In this document: positions 19,549 through 27,390 of the stretch, one piece after another
Position numbering within the stretch: position 1 is the stretch's first letter
Layout: each line of letters begins with the position of its first letter
Assembly: GCF_003945545.1 (NCBI RefSeq)
Contig: NZ_CP029617.1
Coordinates: 310,001-374,000, forward strand
Length of the DNA stretch: 64,000 nucleotides
Origin: Streptomyces sp. WAC 01529
GTDB taxonomy: Bacteria; Actinomycetota; Actinomycetes; Streptomycetales; Streptomycetaceae
Reading direction: 5' to 3'
The notes under the pieces: model-generated
Told to the model about the DNA's origin: nothing
What the model saw: the letters and a program-made list of their open reading frames with translations, nothing else
Database searches by the model: none
Position numbers and translations under genes: made by a program

Positions 19549-19705
19549 GCGTCCCACCTCACAGTCCTCGTCCGAACCGTGCGGGGTCCGGCTGCCGCGG
19601 CCACCGCGACGGGTATAGATGTAACACACAGCGAATGCGCGCGATCTTGCGCACCCTCGCTACGAAAACCCCTGGTGGCGTGGGAGGGGAGGGTAGTTGG
19701 GAGGA

Positions 19706-19732
19706 GTTTCAACGAGGTTAACCAGCCGTTGA
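19706..19732. promoter_or_regulatory. Candidate GlnR-type nitrogen-control site upstream of ureA
   Basis: Read towards ureA, the strand gives TCAAC-6-TTAAC-6-GAAAC, three half-sites at 11-base spacing. The last two match the GlnR gTnAC-n6-GaAAC pattern except for one base. GlnR control of urease genes is known in Streptomyces; binding here is inferred. Confidence 0.5.
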
Positions 19733-19746
19733 CCGCCCCATGACCG

Positions 19747-20367
19747 TCAGCTGGGACGCGCCATACTCGTCAGCGCCCGCAGGCCGTCCTGGAGCGCCTC
19801 GACGCGCACCTCCTCGAAGAGGGCGTACTGCGCGGCGAACCCCTGCACCACGGCGATCATGGTCCGCGCGACGTGGTCGGCGGGTACGTCCGTGCGCATC
19901 ATGCCCGCTTCCTGGTACGCCTCGACGACGCTCACCCAGGCGGCGCGCACCTCGGCGTAGACATGGGTCATGACCGCCGACAGCTCCTTGCTGCGCAGGG
20001 TCTCCGTCCAGACCTGGACCATCAGCCGCGGGAAGTACGAGATGCCGTCCTGCCGCATGCCGGGGCGCAGGTCGAGCACCTCCCCGATCACCTGGCCCAG
20101 CAGCACGTCCGGCGGCGGCGGAGGGCTCTGGCGGGCCGCGGTCTCGAAGATGCCCCTGATCTCCGTGAGCACTTCGGAGGCGATGGCGGCGATCAGCTCC
20201 TCCTTGCCCGGGAAGTAGCGGTAGACGGCGCCCGCCGAGAGGCCCACCTCCTTCAGGACGTCCTGCATCGACGTGGCGTGAAAGCCGTTGCGTGCGAAGC
20301 AGAGCGCGGCGCCGTCGAGGATCTGGCGACGGCGGGCGTCGAGGTGTTCCTGGGATACGCGGGCCAT
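19747..20367 (-). CDS. TetR/AcrR family transcriptional regulator
   Basis: A 206-residue repressor-type protein. The helix-turn-helix is MQDVLKEVGLSAGAVYRYFPGK at residues about 30-52; the rest is a helical ligand domain. The ATG at 20367 has GGGAG upstream and follows MARVSQEHLDARRRQILDGA, a common family start. It is divergent from a membrane permease gene. Twin 20-base direct repeats in the shared region are probably its operators. The inducing ligand is unknown. Confidence 0.88.
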   Translation of the reverse strand: MARVSQEHLDARRRQILDGAALCFARNGFHATSMQDVLKEVGLSAGAVYRYFPGKEELIAAIASEVLTEIRGIFETAARQSPPPPPDVLLGQVIGEVLDLRPGMRQDGISYFPRLMVQVWTETLRSKELSAVMTHVYAEVRAAWVSVVEAYQEAGMMRTDVPADHVARTMIAVVQGFAAQYALFEEVRVEALQDGLRALTSMARPS

Positions 20368-20377
20368 GGCTCCCAAA

Positions 20378-20456
20378 GTAAAACGAACATTCCTTCTTGA
20401 CAAGCGATCCCCACGGCAGGACAGTGTCCGCACTCCGTAAAACGAACGATCCTTCT
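20378..20456. promoter_or_regulatory. Twin 20-base operator repeats for TetR/permease pair
   Basis: GTAAAACGAACATTCCTTCT (20378-20397) recurs as GTAAAACGAACGATCCTTCT (20437-20456), with two mismatches and a 59-base period. One copy is 11 bases from the TetR start, the other about 45 bases from the permease GTG at 20502. Each holds a GAA-n6-TTC dyad on the reverse strand. Confidence 0.65.
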
Positions 20457-20560
20457 CTTTAAATTCCACGTCGGCGTTCAAGGCAGCGCAGTGAGGAACC
20501 CGTGTCCACCTCACCCCTCACCCCACCCCCACCTCACCCCTGTCACCGGACGGCCGCCGC

Positions 20561-21532
20561 ATGGCGAGGGTGGCTCTCCTGGTCCCCGCGCTCGTGGCCC
20601 TGGCGCTCTGGGCCTTCGCGTGGCCCGCGGCGCGCGCCGCGCCGCGCGATCTGCCCATCGGCGTCGCGGGGCCTGCCGCCGCCGCGGGCCCGGTCGTCCA
20701 GCAACTCGAGCGGCACGAGGGCGCGTTCGAGGTCCACCGTTACGCCGATGAGGCCGCCGCGCGGTCCGCCATCGGGGAGCGGACCGTATACGGCGCGATC
20801 GTCGCCACGCAGCGCGGACCCAAGCTGCTGACGGCGACGGCCGCGAGCCCGGTCGTGGCGCAGCTTCTGGAGCAGGCCGTCCGCGAACAGGCACCCAAGG
20901 GCGCGGCGGAGGTGCCGACAGTGGATGTGGTGCCCGCCCCCGCCGCCGATCCCAGAGGGTCGGCGCTCGGGTCGAGCGTGCTGCCGCTGGCGATCGCGGG
21001 GGTGGCCGCCGGGGCGCTCGTCACCCTGCGCGGGCCGCGCGGCATCCGCGCCGTCGCCGCACTGGTCGCCGCCGCCGCGCTCGGCGGCGTGGTCGCGGCG
21101 GCGCTCGCGCACAGCTGGCTGGGAGTCCTCACCGGCAACTGGTGGGCGGAGGCAGCGGTGTTGGGGCTCTTCCACCTCGCGGTGAGCGCCGCGGTCGCAG
21201 GTCTCGGAGCACTGCTCGGCCCGGCGGGCATCGGGGGCGGCGCCCTGCTGATGGTGCTGCTCGGCAACCCGTTCTCCGGCGTCACCTCGGCGCCGCGACT
21301 GCTGCCCGAACCGCTCGGGCTCATCGGGCAGTTGCTCCCGCCGGGCGCCGGGGGCTCCCTGCTGCGCTCGGTCTCCTTCTTCGACGGCGCGGGGGCCGCG
21401 GCGCCCGCTCTGACGCTGGGCGGCTGGGTGGCGCTCGGGCTGGCGGCGGTCCTTCTCGGCGGGGCGGTGCGGGGGCGGCGCTCGGCGGCAGCGGGGTCCT
21501 CGGCGCGGAGGGAGACCGCGGCGGTGGGCTGA
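20561..21532 (+). CDS. Membrane permease, ABC-2/YhgE-like, under TetR control
   Basis: A 323-residue membrane protein. An N-terminal hydrophobic segment (LLVPALVALALWAFAWP) precedes an extracytoplasmic domain of about 120 residues. About five membrane segments follow (for example VLPLAIAGVAAGALVTL). The topology fits YhgE/ABC-2 type exporter permeases; no ATPase gene adjoins. The start is doubtful. GTG 20502 has a good GAGG site and begins MSTSPLTPPPP..RTAAAWRG, but in another frame. One extra G in GGG at 20568-20570 would join that frame to this one. Either 20561 is the true start or there is a frameshift. Confidence 0.7.
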   Translation: MARVALLVPALVALALWAFAWPAARAAPRDLPIGVAGPAAAAGPVVQQLERHEGAFEVHRYADEAAARSAIGERTVYGAIVATQRGPKLLTATAASPVVAQLLEQAVREQAPKGAAEVPTVDVVPAPAADPRGSALGSSVLPLAIAGVAAGALVTLRGPRGIRAVAALVAAAALGGVVAAALAHSWLGVLTGNWWAEAAVLGLFHLAVSAAVAGLGALLGPAGIGGGALLMVLLGNPFSGVTSAPRLLPEPLGLIGQLLPPGAGGSLLRSVSFFDGAGAAAPALTLGGWVALGLAAVLLGGAVRGRRSAAAGSSARRETAAVG

Positions 21533-21647
21533 GACGGTGCCGGGCGCGGGACACGCCCGAGAGGGCCCCCTGCACACCGCCAACTCCCGCGCGGGCGGCG
21601 CTCGTCGGCCGCCAGAGAGCCCTCGGCCCGGCGCCGGGCCCGCGCGC

Positions 21648-21932
21648 CTACGTCACCTGGGGCCCGCGGTGTTCGGCCGCGATGCCGAAGCGGCGGGGTT
21701 CCGGCTCGCCGCCCGCGGGCGGTGCGGAGCCGATGGAGGTGACCGTGGTGACCGTCCGCTCCTCGGGGGCGTCGGCGGCCTCTTCGAGGCGTTCCAGGTC
21801 GGCCGCGGAGACGAGCGCCACGAGGGGCTTGCCGTGGCGCGTGACGACGACCCGCTCGCCGCCGTAGACGACGCGGTTGATCAGCTCGGCTAGCTCTGCC
21901 CGGGCTTGCGTCACGGGAATCTCGTAGGCCAT
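21648..21932 (-). CDS. Orphan Phd/YefM family antitoxin
   Basis: A 94-residue protein whose first half is a Phd/YefM fold: [20 protein letters not shown], then [20 protein letters not shown]. This fold binds DNA and neutralises a RelE, YoeB or Doc toxin in related systems. The C-terminus is Pro/Glu-rich and likely disordered. No toxin gene lies on either side, so it is either an orphan or acts only as a regulator. GGAGG is close to the ATG. It is divergent from the clpP paralogue. Confidence 0.82.
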   Translation of the reverse strand: MAYEIPVTQARAELAELINRVVYGGERVVVTRHGKPLVALVSAADLERLEEAADAPEERTVTTVTSIGSAPPAGGEPEPRRFGIAAEHRGPQVT

Positions 21933-21988
21933 GCCCTCCAGCTTAGACGTCGCACGCCACGAAACCCCCGGCGAGCGGTACGTACGTC

Positions 21989-22005
21989 CTGTACATTTTT
22001 TACAG
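21989..22005. promoter_or_regulatory. Dyad between yefM-type gene and clpP
   Basis: CTGTA-CATTTTT-TACAG is a perfect 5-base dyad with an AT-rich core, unusual in this GC-rich genome. It lies 43 bases before the clpP start and 57 bases from the antitoxin start. It could be an operator for either gene; the binding protein is unknown. Confidence 0.4.
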
Positions 22006-22047
22006 ATAGCCGGACCGCTCCGCCGACCGGAAGAGAAGAGGCGTGCC

Positions 22048-22701
22048 ATGAATCGTCCGTCCGCCCGCCATATCCCGTCCGCCCGTCATGTCCTGCCCGA
22101 GTTCACCGAGCGCACCAGCTCGGGGACGCGGACCATGGATCCGTACTCGCGGCTCCTCGAGGAACGGATCGTCTTCCTCGGGACGCCCATCGACGACACG
22201 TCGGCGAACGACGTGATGGCGCAGTTCATGCACCTCGAATATCTGGCGCCGGACCGCGACATCTCGCTCTACATCAACTCCCCCGGCGGCTCGTTCAGCG
22301 CGATGACCGCCCTCTACGACACGATGCGGTTCGTCAGCTGCGACGTGGAGACGACATGCCTGGGCCAGGCCGCGTCGGCCGCCGCCGTGCTCCTCGCGGC
22401 GGGTACGCCCGGCAAGCGGCACGCGCTGCCCGGGGCGCGGGTGTTGATCCACCAGCCCTCCGTCGCCGAGCCGATGCGGGGCCAGGCCGGCGATCTGGCG
22501 ATCCAGGCCGACGAGGTCCTGCGGACCCGGCGCCTCCTTGAGGAACTCCTCGTACGGCACACGGGACAGAGCCCGGAGCGGATCACCGCGGACATCGAGC
22601 GCGACAAGATCCTCGACGCGCCGGCCGCGGTCGAGTACGGGCTCGTGGACCGGATCATTCCGAGCCGCAAGGCCTCGCTCGCCACGCGTGCGGCGAGGTG
22701 A
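22048..22701 (+). CDS. clpP: ATP-dependent Clp protease proteolytic subunit (ClpP paralogue)
   Basis: A serine protease subunit that forms the proteolytic barrel of Clp. The protein has 217 residues. The catalytic triad is intact: Ser in [14 protein letters not shown], His in VLIHQPS and Asp in [16 protein letters not shown]. The residues after the serine are AAA where most ClpP have MGA, which marks it as one of the accessory Streptomyces ClpP copies. Streptomyces have several ClpP paralogues, and I cannot assign a number. GAAGAGAAGAG precedes the ATG. A 108-residue gene follows closely. Confidence 0.92.
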   Translation: MNRPSARHIPSARHVLPEFTERTSSGTRTMDPYSRLLEERIVFLGTPIDDTSANDVMAQFMHLEYLAPDRDISLYINSPGGSFSAMTALYDTMRFVSCDVETTCLGQAASAAAVLLAAGTPGKRHALPGARVLIHQPSVAEPMRGQAGDLAIQADEVLRTRRLLEELLVRHTGQSPERITADIERDKILDAPAAVEYGLVDRIIPSRKASLATRAAR

Positions 22702-22708
22702 CCCGCGG

Positions 22709-23035
22709 ATGCTGCCACCCGAACTGCCGCCGCTGCCCGCACTGACGCGCGCCGAGGCCGAGTTGATCGACCGATACCTCGAAGTCGTCGACCTTGTCGG
22801 CCGGATCAACCCCGCCCGCGCCGAGCACACCTACGGCGGACTGCGCGCCGCCCAGGCGCTGGTCGGCCGGGCGACCGCCCTGCGGGACGCGCTGGACCTG
22901 ATGCACCAGCGGGGCGAGAGCGAGGTGCATGCCGTCACGCTCGCCCGGGCGTTGCGCGTCCTCGACGGCGAGCGGCGGGCCCGGCGTGTCGGCGTGCCGC
23001 CCCCGACACACCCATGGCCCCCGACACGCCCGTGA
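22709..23035 (+). CDS. Hypothetical 108-residue helical protein downstream of clpP
   Basis: I do not recognise the family. The ATG lies seven bases after the clpP stop, and its ribosome site (GAGGTGA) overlaps that stop, so it is translationally coupled to clpP. Residues about 12-90 are predicted helical (LTRAEAELIDRYLEVVDLVG, LRDALDLMHQRGESEV), with a basic Pro-rich tail. The coupling suggests a small accessory or regulatory partner of this ClpP; that is inference from position. Confidence 0.65.
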   Translation: MLPPELPPLPALTRAEAELIDRYLEVVDLVGRINPARAEHTYGGLRAAQALVGRATALRDALDLMHQRGESEVHAVTLARALRVLDGERRARRVGVPPPTHPWPPTRP

Positions 23036-23065
23036 GCGAGCCGCTCCGGCACTTCGGAACGTCCG

Positions 23066-23085
23066 GGTCCGTTTTGAAACGGACC
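23066..23085 (+). terminator. Hairpin terminator after the clpP unit
   Basis: GGTCCGTTT pairs with AAACGGACC around TG, 31 bases after the stop of the 108-residue gene. Confidence 0.65.
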
Positions 23086-23357
23086 AGACGGGCTACCCCA
23101 GTTGGCGTACTCAAAGGCCCTTCATCTCGGGGTCGAGAGTTGCGTACGAGGTGTACGGAGACGGCGGAATGAAGCGTTCCGCTGCTGGTGGAGACCTCGT
23201 CAGACCCGGTGCCGCCGAGTCGGATTCGGCAGTGTCCACCCGAACAGGTCAGTCGTGAGTAGCCTCACAAAACGCCGTTTCGACTCGGTTTTCGAGTCGT
23301 TTTCGGGTCAAGATCCCTTCCGACGACAAGCCTCCGCCACAGCGGCGGGGCGATCCG
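23086..23357. other. Promoter and leader region before the riboswitch
   Basis: No convincing gene. A 29-codon open frame (23169-23258) has a GGAGA-like site but no recognisable family. A GACTCG/CGAGTC hairpin lies around 23282-23298. The stretch probably holds the promoter of the riboswitch-controlled hydrolase. Confidence 0.4.
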
Positions 23358-23550
23358 GGCGGACGCCGAGTCCTGCCGCCGCCCGGATGACCGGTCGACA
23401 TCGGTGCACCGGCAGGAGTGGAGGACCCAAGCACGGCGGGCCCGTCCGGGAAGTTGGGACGACGCCCTTGGGGTGAAGCCGCAGAGCACGACGCGGCCGG
23501 GCATCTTCGCCTGCCCGAACCCGACAGGTCATCCTTCACAGGCGGCTGAC
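23358..23550 (+). promoter_or_regulatory. c-di-AMP riboswitch (ydaO-yuaA type)
   Basis: The leader carries the conserved ydaO blocks in order: CGCCGAGTCCTG (from 23365), GGCAGGAGTGGAGGACCCAA, CTTGGGGTGAAGCCGC, GGGCAT, then CCGAACCCGACAGGTCATCC and a closing CAGGCGGC. This RNA binds cyclic di-AMP and usually turns genes off. Position directly before a secreted NlpC/P60 hydrolase is the standard actinobacterial arrangement. Ends are approximate. Confidence 0.88.
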
Positions 23551-23562
23551 GAAGGGTTACGC

Positions 23563-24036
23563 ATGACCGCGCTGAATCACGTTCCGTCGCTGCTCAGCAG
23601 GACGGGTGCCGCATCGGCTCTCACGCTCGCCGTCGTAGGCGGCACCCTCGTGGCCCCCGGGCTCACGTCGGAAGCGGAGGCAGCCACCCACGGGACGAAG
23701 GCGCTCAAGATCGCGGCGTCCAAGAAGGGCTCCCCGTACAGCTACGGCGCCGCCGGGCCCAACCGGTTCGACTGCTCGGGCCTGACGCTGTACTCGTTCA
23801 AGCGCACGGGCAAGAAGCTGCCGCGCACCGCCGCCGCGCAGTACAACAAGACCCGGCACATCACCAAGTCCCAGCGGACCCGCGGCGACCTCGTGTTCTT
23901 CCACTCGGGCCGCAACGTCTACCACGTCGGTATCTACGCGGGTAACGGCCGTATCTGGCACTCGCCCAAGAAGGGGGCCGTGGTGCGCCTGGAGAAGATC
24001 TGGACCAAGAGCGTCTGGTACGGCCGGGTCCGCTAA
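23563..24036 (+). CDS. Secreted NlpC/P60 cell-wall hydrolase
   Basis: A 157-residue secreted peptidoglycan endopeptidase. A signal peptide (residues 1-40, ending SEAEAA) leads to a single NlpC/P60 domain. The catalytic Cys is in RFDCSGLTLYSF, the His in YHVGIYAG, and the third polar residue is the His of RIWHSPKKG. It lacks any extra wall-binding domain. GAAGG precedes the ATG. The long leader is a c-di-AMP riboswitch, so expression should follow c-di-AMP levels, linking wall remodelling to osmotic or sporulation signals. Confidence 0.92.
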   Translation: MTALNHVPSLLSRTGAASALTLAVVGGTLVAPGLTSEAEAATHGTKALKIAASKKGSPYSYGAAGPNRFDCSGLTLYSFKRTGKKLPRTAAAQYNKTRHITKSQRTRGDLVFFHSGRNVYHVGIYAGNGRIWHSPKKGAVVRLEKIWTKSVWYGRVR

Positions 24037-24049
24037 GCCTGGCCGCCAT

Positions 24050-24082
24050 GCCGTACGGCCGCGTCCCGAGCGGCCGTACGGC
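24050..24082. terminator. Bidirectional hairpin terminator
   Basis: GCCGTACGGCCG pairs perfectly with CGGCCGTACGGC around a nine-base loop, between the convergent hydrolase and exporter genes. Confidence 0.75.
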
Positions 24083-24083
24083 C

Positions 24084-24701
24084 TCACGCCACATGGGGTT
24101 CGAGCAGGAGCACCACACCCAGTGCGCCGAGCGCGGCGCCGGTGACCGCTTCGATGGCGCGGGCCACCGGCGGTCTGCGCAGCCGGCTGCCGAGGCGGTC
24201 GACCAGGAAGGCCACCGCCGGGAACCACAGCAGGGCGAACGCCACGACGATGGCCGCCAGCAGCAGGGTCCTCGGCATCGCGGGACTGCCGTCGGGCACG
24301 AACTGCGGCAGCACGCTGAGGAACGTGATCGACGCCTTCGGGTTCAGGGCGTTGGTGAGGAAGCCCTCGCGCAGGCCGCCGCCCCGCACCACGGGCTCCT
24401 CGCCCGGCGTGGTGCGCGCCCGCGCCGCGGAGAGCAGCGCGCGGAAGGCGAGGTACAGCACATAGGCCCCACCGGCCACTTGCAGCGCCTTGAAGAGCGC
24501 GGGCACCGCAGCGAGGACCGCCGCGACCCCCGCGACCGCCAGCGCCGTGTGCACGACGAGCCCGGCGGCGATGCCGACCGCGCAGGCGACTCCGGCCCGC
24601 CGTGAGGCGAGGGCGTTGCGTACGACGACGGTGAAGTCGGCGCCCGGCATCACGACCATGCCCGCGGCGACGCCGGTGAAGGCGACCAGTTGTGCGTCCA
24701 T
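24084..24701 (-). CDS. LysE/RhtB family amino-acid exporter
   Basis: A 205-residue inner-membrane exporter with about six membrane segments. The family N-terminus is clear (FTGVAAGMVVMPGADFTVVV, then NALASRRAG), and GFLTNALNPKASITFLSVLP is the conserved mid-protein motif. It is divergent from a LysR regulator, which mirrors the LysG-LysE layout, so expression is probably induced by the exported amino acid through that regulator. The substrate cannot be read from the sequence. Confidence 0.9.
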   Translation of the reverse strand: MDAQLVAFTGVAAGMVVMPGADFTVVVRNALASRRAGVACAVGIAAGLVVHTALAVAGVAAVLAAVPALFKALQVAGGAYVLYLAFRALLSAARARTTPGEEPVVRGGGLREGFLTNALNPKASITFLSVLPQFVPDGSPAMPRTLLLAAIVVAFALLWFPAVAFLVDRLGSRLRRPPVARAIEAVTGAALGALGVVLLLEPHVA

Positions 24702-24759
24702 GCGAGCCAGCCTGCCGGGCGGAGGCCTTCAGCGGGTATGTGGAATATCCTGGGTCTGC

Positions 24760-24831
24760 CTTAAGCAGACGTTTAAGCAGACATCTACGCAGACGTTCAG
24801 GTGCACGCTCAGGCAGCCGTTGAGGCGCACG
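24760..24831. repeat. Six degenerate 12-base tandem repeats between lysE-type and lysR-type genes
   Basis: Six consecutive 12-base units run from 24760: CTTAAGCAGACG, TTTAAGCAGACA, TCTACGCAGACG, TTCAGGTGCACG, CTCAGGCAGCCG, TTGAGGCGCACG. The units decay in order from AT-richer to GC-richer. They end about 20 bases before the regulator start and cover the shared promoter region. Confidence 0.7.
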
Positions 24832-24851
24832 CCGCAGGGAGGACGGTCTCC

Positions 24852-25769
24852 ATGTACGACCCCACGCGGCTCGCCGCGCTCGTCGCGGTCTCCGAGGCCG
24901 GTTCGATCACCCGCGCCGCCGAGCGTCTCGGCTACACCGTGCCCGCCCTCTCCCAGCAGCTGGCCAAGTTGGAGCGGGAGGCCGGCACCGCCCTCCTCGT
25001 ACGCCACCACCGCGGCGCCCGCCTGACCGGCGCGGGTGAGCTGCTCGTGGGCCACGCCCGCCGGGTGCTCGACGAGATGGAGCGGGCCCGGCACGAGCTG
25101 GCACGGATCGCCGGGCTCTCCGGAGGCCGGCTGCGCGTGGGCACCTTCCAGACGGCGGGCATCCACCTGCTGCCGCCGGTCCTGTCGGCCTTCCGCAGGG
25201 CCCATCCGGAGGTGGAGCTGACCGTCACGGACCACGAACCGCCGTTCGGCGTGGCGGCCGTGGCGGCGGGCGAGATCGACCTGGCCCTCACCCACACCTA
25301 CGCGCCCGCCGAGCCGGTGCCGCTACCCGCCGCCGTGTCGGCCGAGCCGGTCCTGGTGGAGGAGCTGGTCCTGGTGACCCAGCCGGGGCACGCGCTCACC
25401 AGCGGCACCTCACGGCTCGCGCCGGCCGAGCTGGCCGGGCAGCCGCTGATCAGCATGGCGCCCGACCACCCGCCCCGGCTGGCCGTGGAGCGGGCCCTCG
25501 CGCGGGCCGGGGCGACGCCCTCCGTGGTGGTCGGCACGCCGGGCTACGCCTTGGTCTGTGCCCTGGTCAGCGCGGGGCTCGGGGTCGCCGTGGTGCCGGA
25601 GATGGTGGCGCGCACCGCGGCGACACCCGTAGGGATGCGGCTCCTCGACCCCGGCGACCTGCGCCGGACCATCTCCATGGTGCACCGCACGGATGAGCCG
25701 AACGCGGCCGCGGACTCCTTCCGGGCGCTGCTGCGCGGGGCGTTCGGGCGCTCGGCGGGGACGAACTGA
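24852..25769 (+). CDS. LysR family transcriptional regulator
   Basis: A 305-residue regulator. The N-terminal winged helix (LAALVAVSEAGSITRAAERL, GYTVPALSQQLAKLERE) is followed by a periplasmic-binding-like effector domain (residues about 90-295). The ATG at 24852 follows GGGAGGA. It is divergent from a LysE-type exporter, its likely target. The shared region contains six 12-base tandem units. The effector is presumably an amino acid. Confidence 0.9.
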   Translation: MYDPTRLAALVAVSEAGSITRAAERLGYTVPALSQQLAKLEREAGTALLVRHHRGARLTGAGELLVGHARRVLDEMERARHELARIAGLSGGRLRVGTFQTAGIHLLPPVLSAFRRAHPEVELTVTDHEPPFGVAAVAAGEIDLALTHTYAPAEPVPLPAAVSAEPVLVEELVLVTQPGHALTSGTSRLAPAELAGQPLISMAPDHPPRLAVERALARAGATPSVVVGTPGYALVCALVSAGLGVAVVPEMVARTAATPVGMRLLDPGDLRRTISMVHRTDEPNAAADSFRALLRGAFGRSAGTN

Positions 25770-25787
25770 GCCCGGGGCGCCCCTCGG

Positions 25788-26240
25788 TCAGTGCGCGGGG
25801 TCGCGGTGCCGGTGCTTGATGGGGGCCGTCCAGGGCAGGGCGATCCACACGGTCTTGCCGCCCTCCTCGGTGGGGCAGACCGAGAGCCTGCCGCCGCACT
25901 CGGCGGTCAGCCAGCGGATGATGACCATGCCGCGGCCGTTGTCCTGCTGGACGGCGGCCGGAAGGCGCTTGGGATAGCGCGGGTGGCTGTCGGTGACGCC
26001 GATCCGCAGCTGCTCGTCCCGGTTGAGTTCGACGTCCACGGTGAAGGTGGGCGACTGCCCGCGGGTGTGCTGCACGGCGTTGGTCGCCAGTTCGGAGACG
26101 ATGAGTCTGATGGTGTCCGCCACCTCGGCGTCGCCGGGCAGGCCCCATTCCGTGAGGACGTTCGCCACGTATTTCCGGGCGGCGGAGACCGAGGCGGGAT
26201 CGCTCGGCAGAGTGACGGATGCTTCCTGGTGGTCTGCCAT
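25788..26240 (-). CDS. ATP-binding protein, anti-sigma-factor (SpoIIAB/RsbW-like) family
   Basis: A 150-residue HATPase_c_2 protein. The N-box is SELATNAVQHT near residue 65, and the G-boxes are VTDSHPRYPKRL and DNGRGMVIIRWL. Streptomyces have many such proteins; some bind sigma factors or anti-anti-sigma factors, most are unassigned. The ATG at 26240 has only a weak site. It lies divergent from an XRE-DUF5753 / DUF397 pair, a grouping also seen at abaA- and whiJ-like loci that affect development. Confidence 0.85.
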   Translation of the reverse strand: MADHQEASVTLPSDPASVSAARKYVANVLTEWGLPGDAEVADTIRLIVSELATNAVQHTRGQSPTFTVDVELNRDEQLRIGVTDSHPRYPKRLPAAVQQDNGRGMVIIRWLTAECGGRLSVCPTEEGGKTVWIALPWTAPIKHRHRDPAH

Positions 26241-26514
26241 GGCGACGCTGTCCCTTTCCCACCGGGGCCGGTCTCCGAACTCGTAGCGGATGACCCGAGG
26301 ACGGCCCCGGACTGGTGCTTCAGGCCAGCGTCCCACTCCTTTGCCGGTCACGGGTGGCGATCCACCGAGATGTGCATATATCTGTCGCTCGAAGCGGTGA
26401 ACTCTGCTACGGCCGACCGTATTTGGGCGCGGGGACTGTACTTCCTCTACTGTCGCCCCTGTCCCCCGCTCTGCCGCCGGGAGACCCGACGGTTCGGTCC
26501 GGAAGGAGACGGAC

Positions 26515-27381
26515 ATGCAGCACGGCCCCGCGGTGCGCCGCCGCCGGCTCGGCGCCGAACTGCGTGCGCTGCGCGACCTCGCGGGTCTCACCAGCAGCCA
26601 GGCAGCCGCGAAGGTAGGCTGGCACCAGTCGAAGGTGAGCCGGATCGAGACGGGCCGCAGCGGCGTGAAGGCCGCCGACGTACGCCTTCTGCTCGACGCG
26701 TACGAGGTGCGGGACCCCCACCTCAGCGAGCTGCTCGTGGCGCTGGCCGGGACCGACGAGACCGGCAGTTCGGGGCGTCACCACTGGTGGCGGGCCTATC
26801 GCGACCTGCTGCCCGCCGCCTACCGCGACTACATCAGCCTGGAGGCGCAGGCCGGCTGGGTGCGCACCCTGGAGACCTCGGTGGTCCCCGGACTTCTGCA
26901 GACTCCCGAGTACGCGCGTGCGGTGACCCGGGCCGCGCTGCGCGGGCTCTCCGAGGAGCAGGTCGACTCGCTGGTCGAGGTGCGTCTGGCCCGGCAGGAC
27001 GTGCTGCGCGCGGACCCGCCGCTGCGCCTGAGCGCGGTCCTGGACGAGGCGGTTTTGCGCCGTCCGGTGGGCGGGCCGGGGGTCTTCGCCCGGCAGCTCG
27101 CTCGGTTGCGGGAGGTGACGCTGTTGCCGCAGGTGCGACTTCAGGTGCTGCCGTTCGCCTCCGGAGAGCATGTGGGTCTCATCGGGCCTTTCGTTATTTT
27201 CTCTTTTCGGAACATTGCTGATCTGGATGTGGTCGTTCTCGACCACTTGACGAGTAGCCTCTACCTGGAGCGGAAAGAAGACCTCCAGGCGTACGCGGAG
27301 GCCTTCAACTCCCTTCAGGAACAGGCGCTTTCTCCCGAGGACTCAAAGGATTTCATCGCCGGGCTAAGCGACGGCGCGTAA
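26515..27381 (+). CDS. XRE-family regulator with DUF5753 domain
   Basis: A 288-residue regulator of the WhiJ/AbaA-like group. The helix-turn-helix is LAGLTSSQAAAKVGWHQSKV (then SRIETGR) near residues 22-50. The rest is the DUF5753 domain (EAQAGWVRTLETSVVPGLLQ, TPEYARAV, RLARQDVLRADPPL), a domain shared with Scr1-type antitoxin-like regulators. GGAAGGAG precedes the ATG. A DUF397 gene follows nine bases later, and the two usually work as a pair that modulates development or antibiotic production. Confidence 0.92.
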   Translation: MQHGPAVRRRRLGAELRALRDLAGLTSSQAAAKVGWHQSKVSRIETGRSGVKAADVRLLLDAYEVRDPHLSELLVALAGTDETGSSGRHHWWRAYRDLLPAAYRDYISLEAQAGWVRTLETSVVPGLLQTPEYARAVTRAALRGLSEEQVDSLVEVRLARQDVLRADPPLRLSAVLDEAVLRRPVGGPGVFARQLARLREVTLLPQVRLQVLPFASGEHVGLIGPFVIFSFRNIADLDVVVLDHLTSSLYLERKEDLQAYAEAFNSLQEQALSPEDSKDFIAGLSDGA

Positions 27382-27390
27382 GGAGGCACC

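Noticed and set aside
23169..23258. A 29-codon open frame upstream of the riboswitch
   Set aside because: There is no family, no coupling and no conservation evidence; left as part of the leader region.
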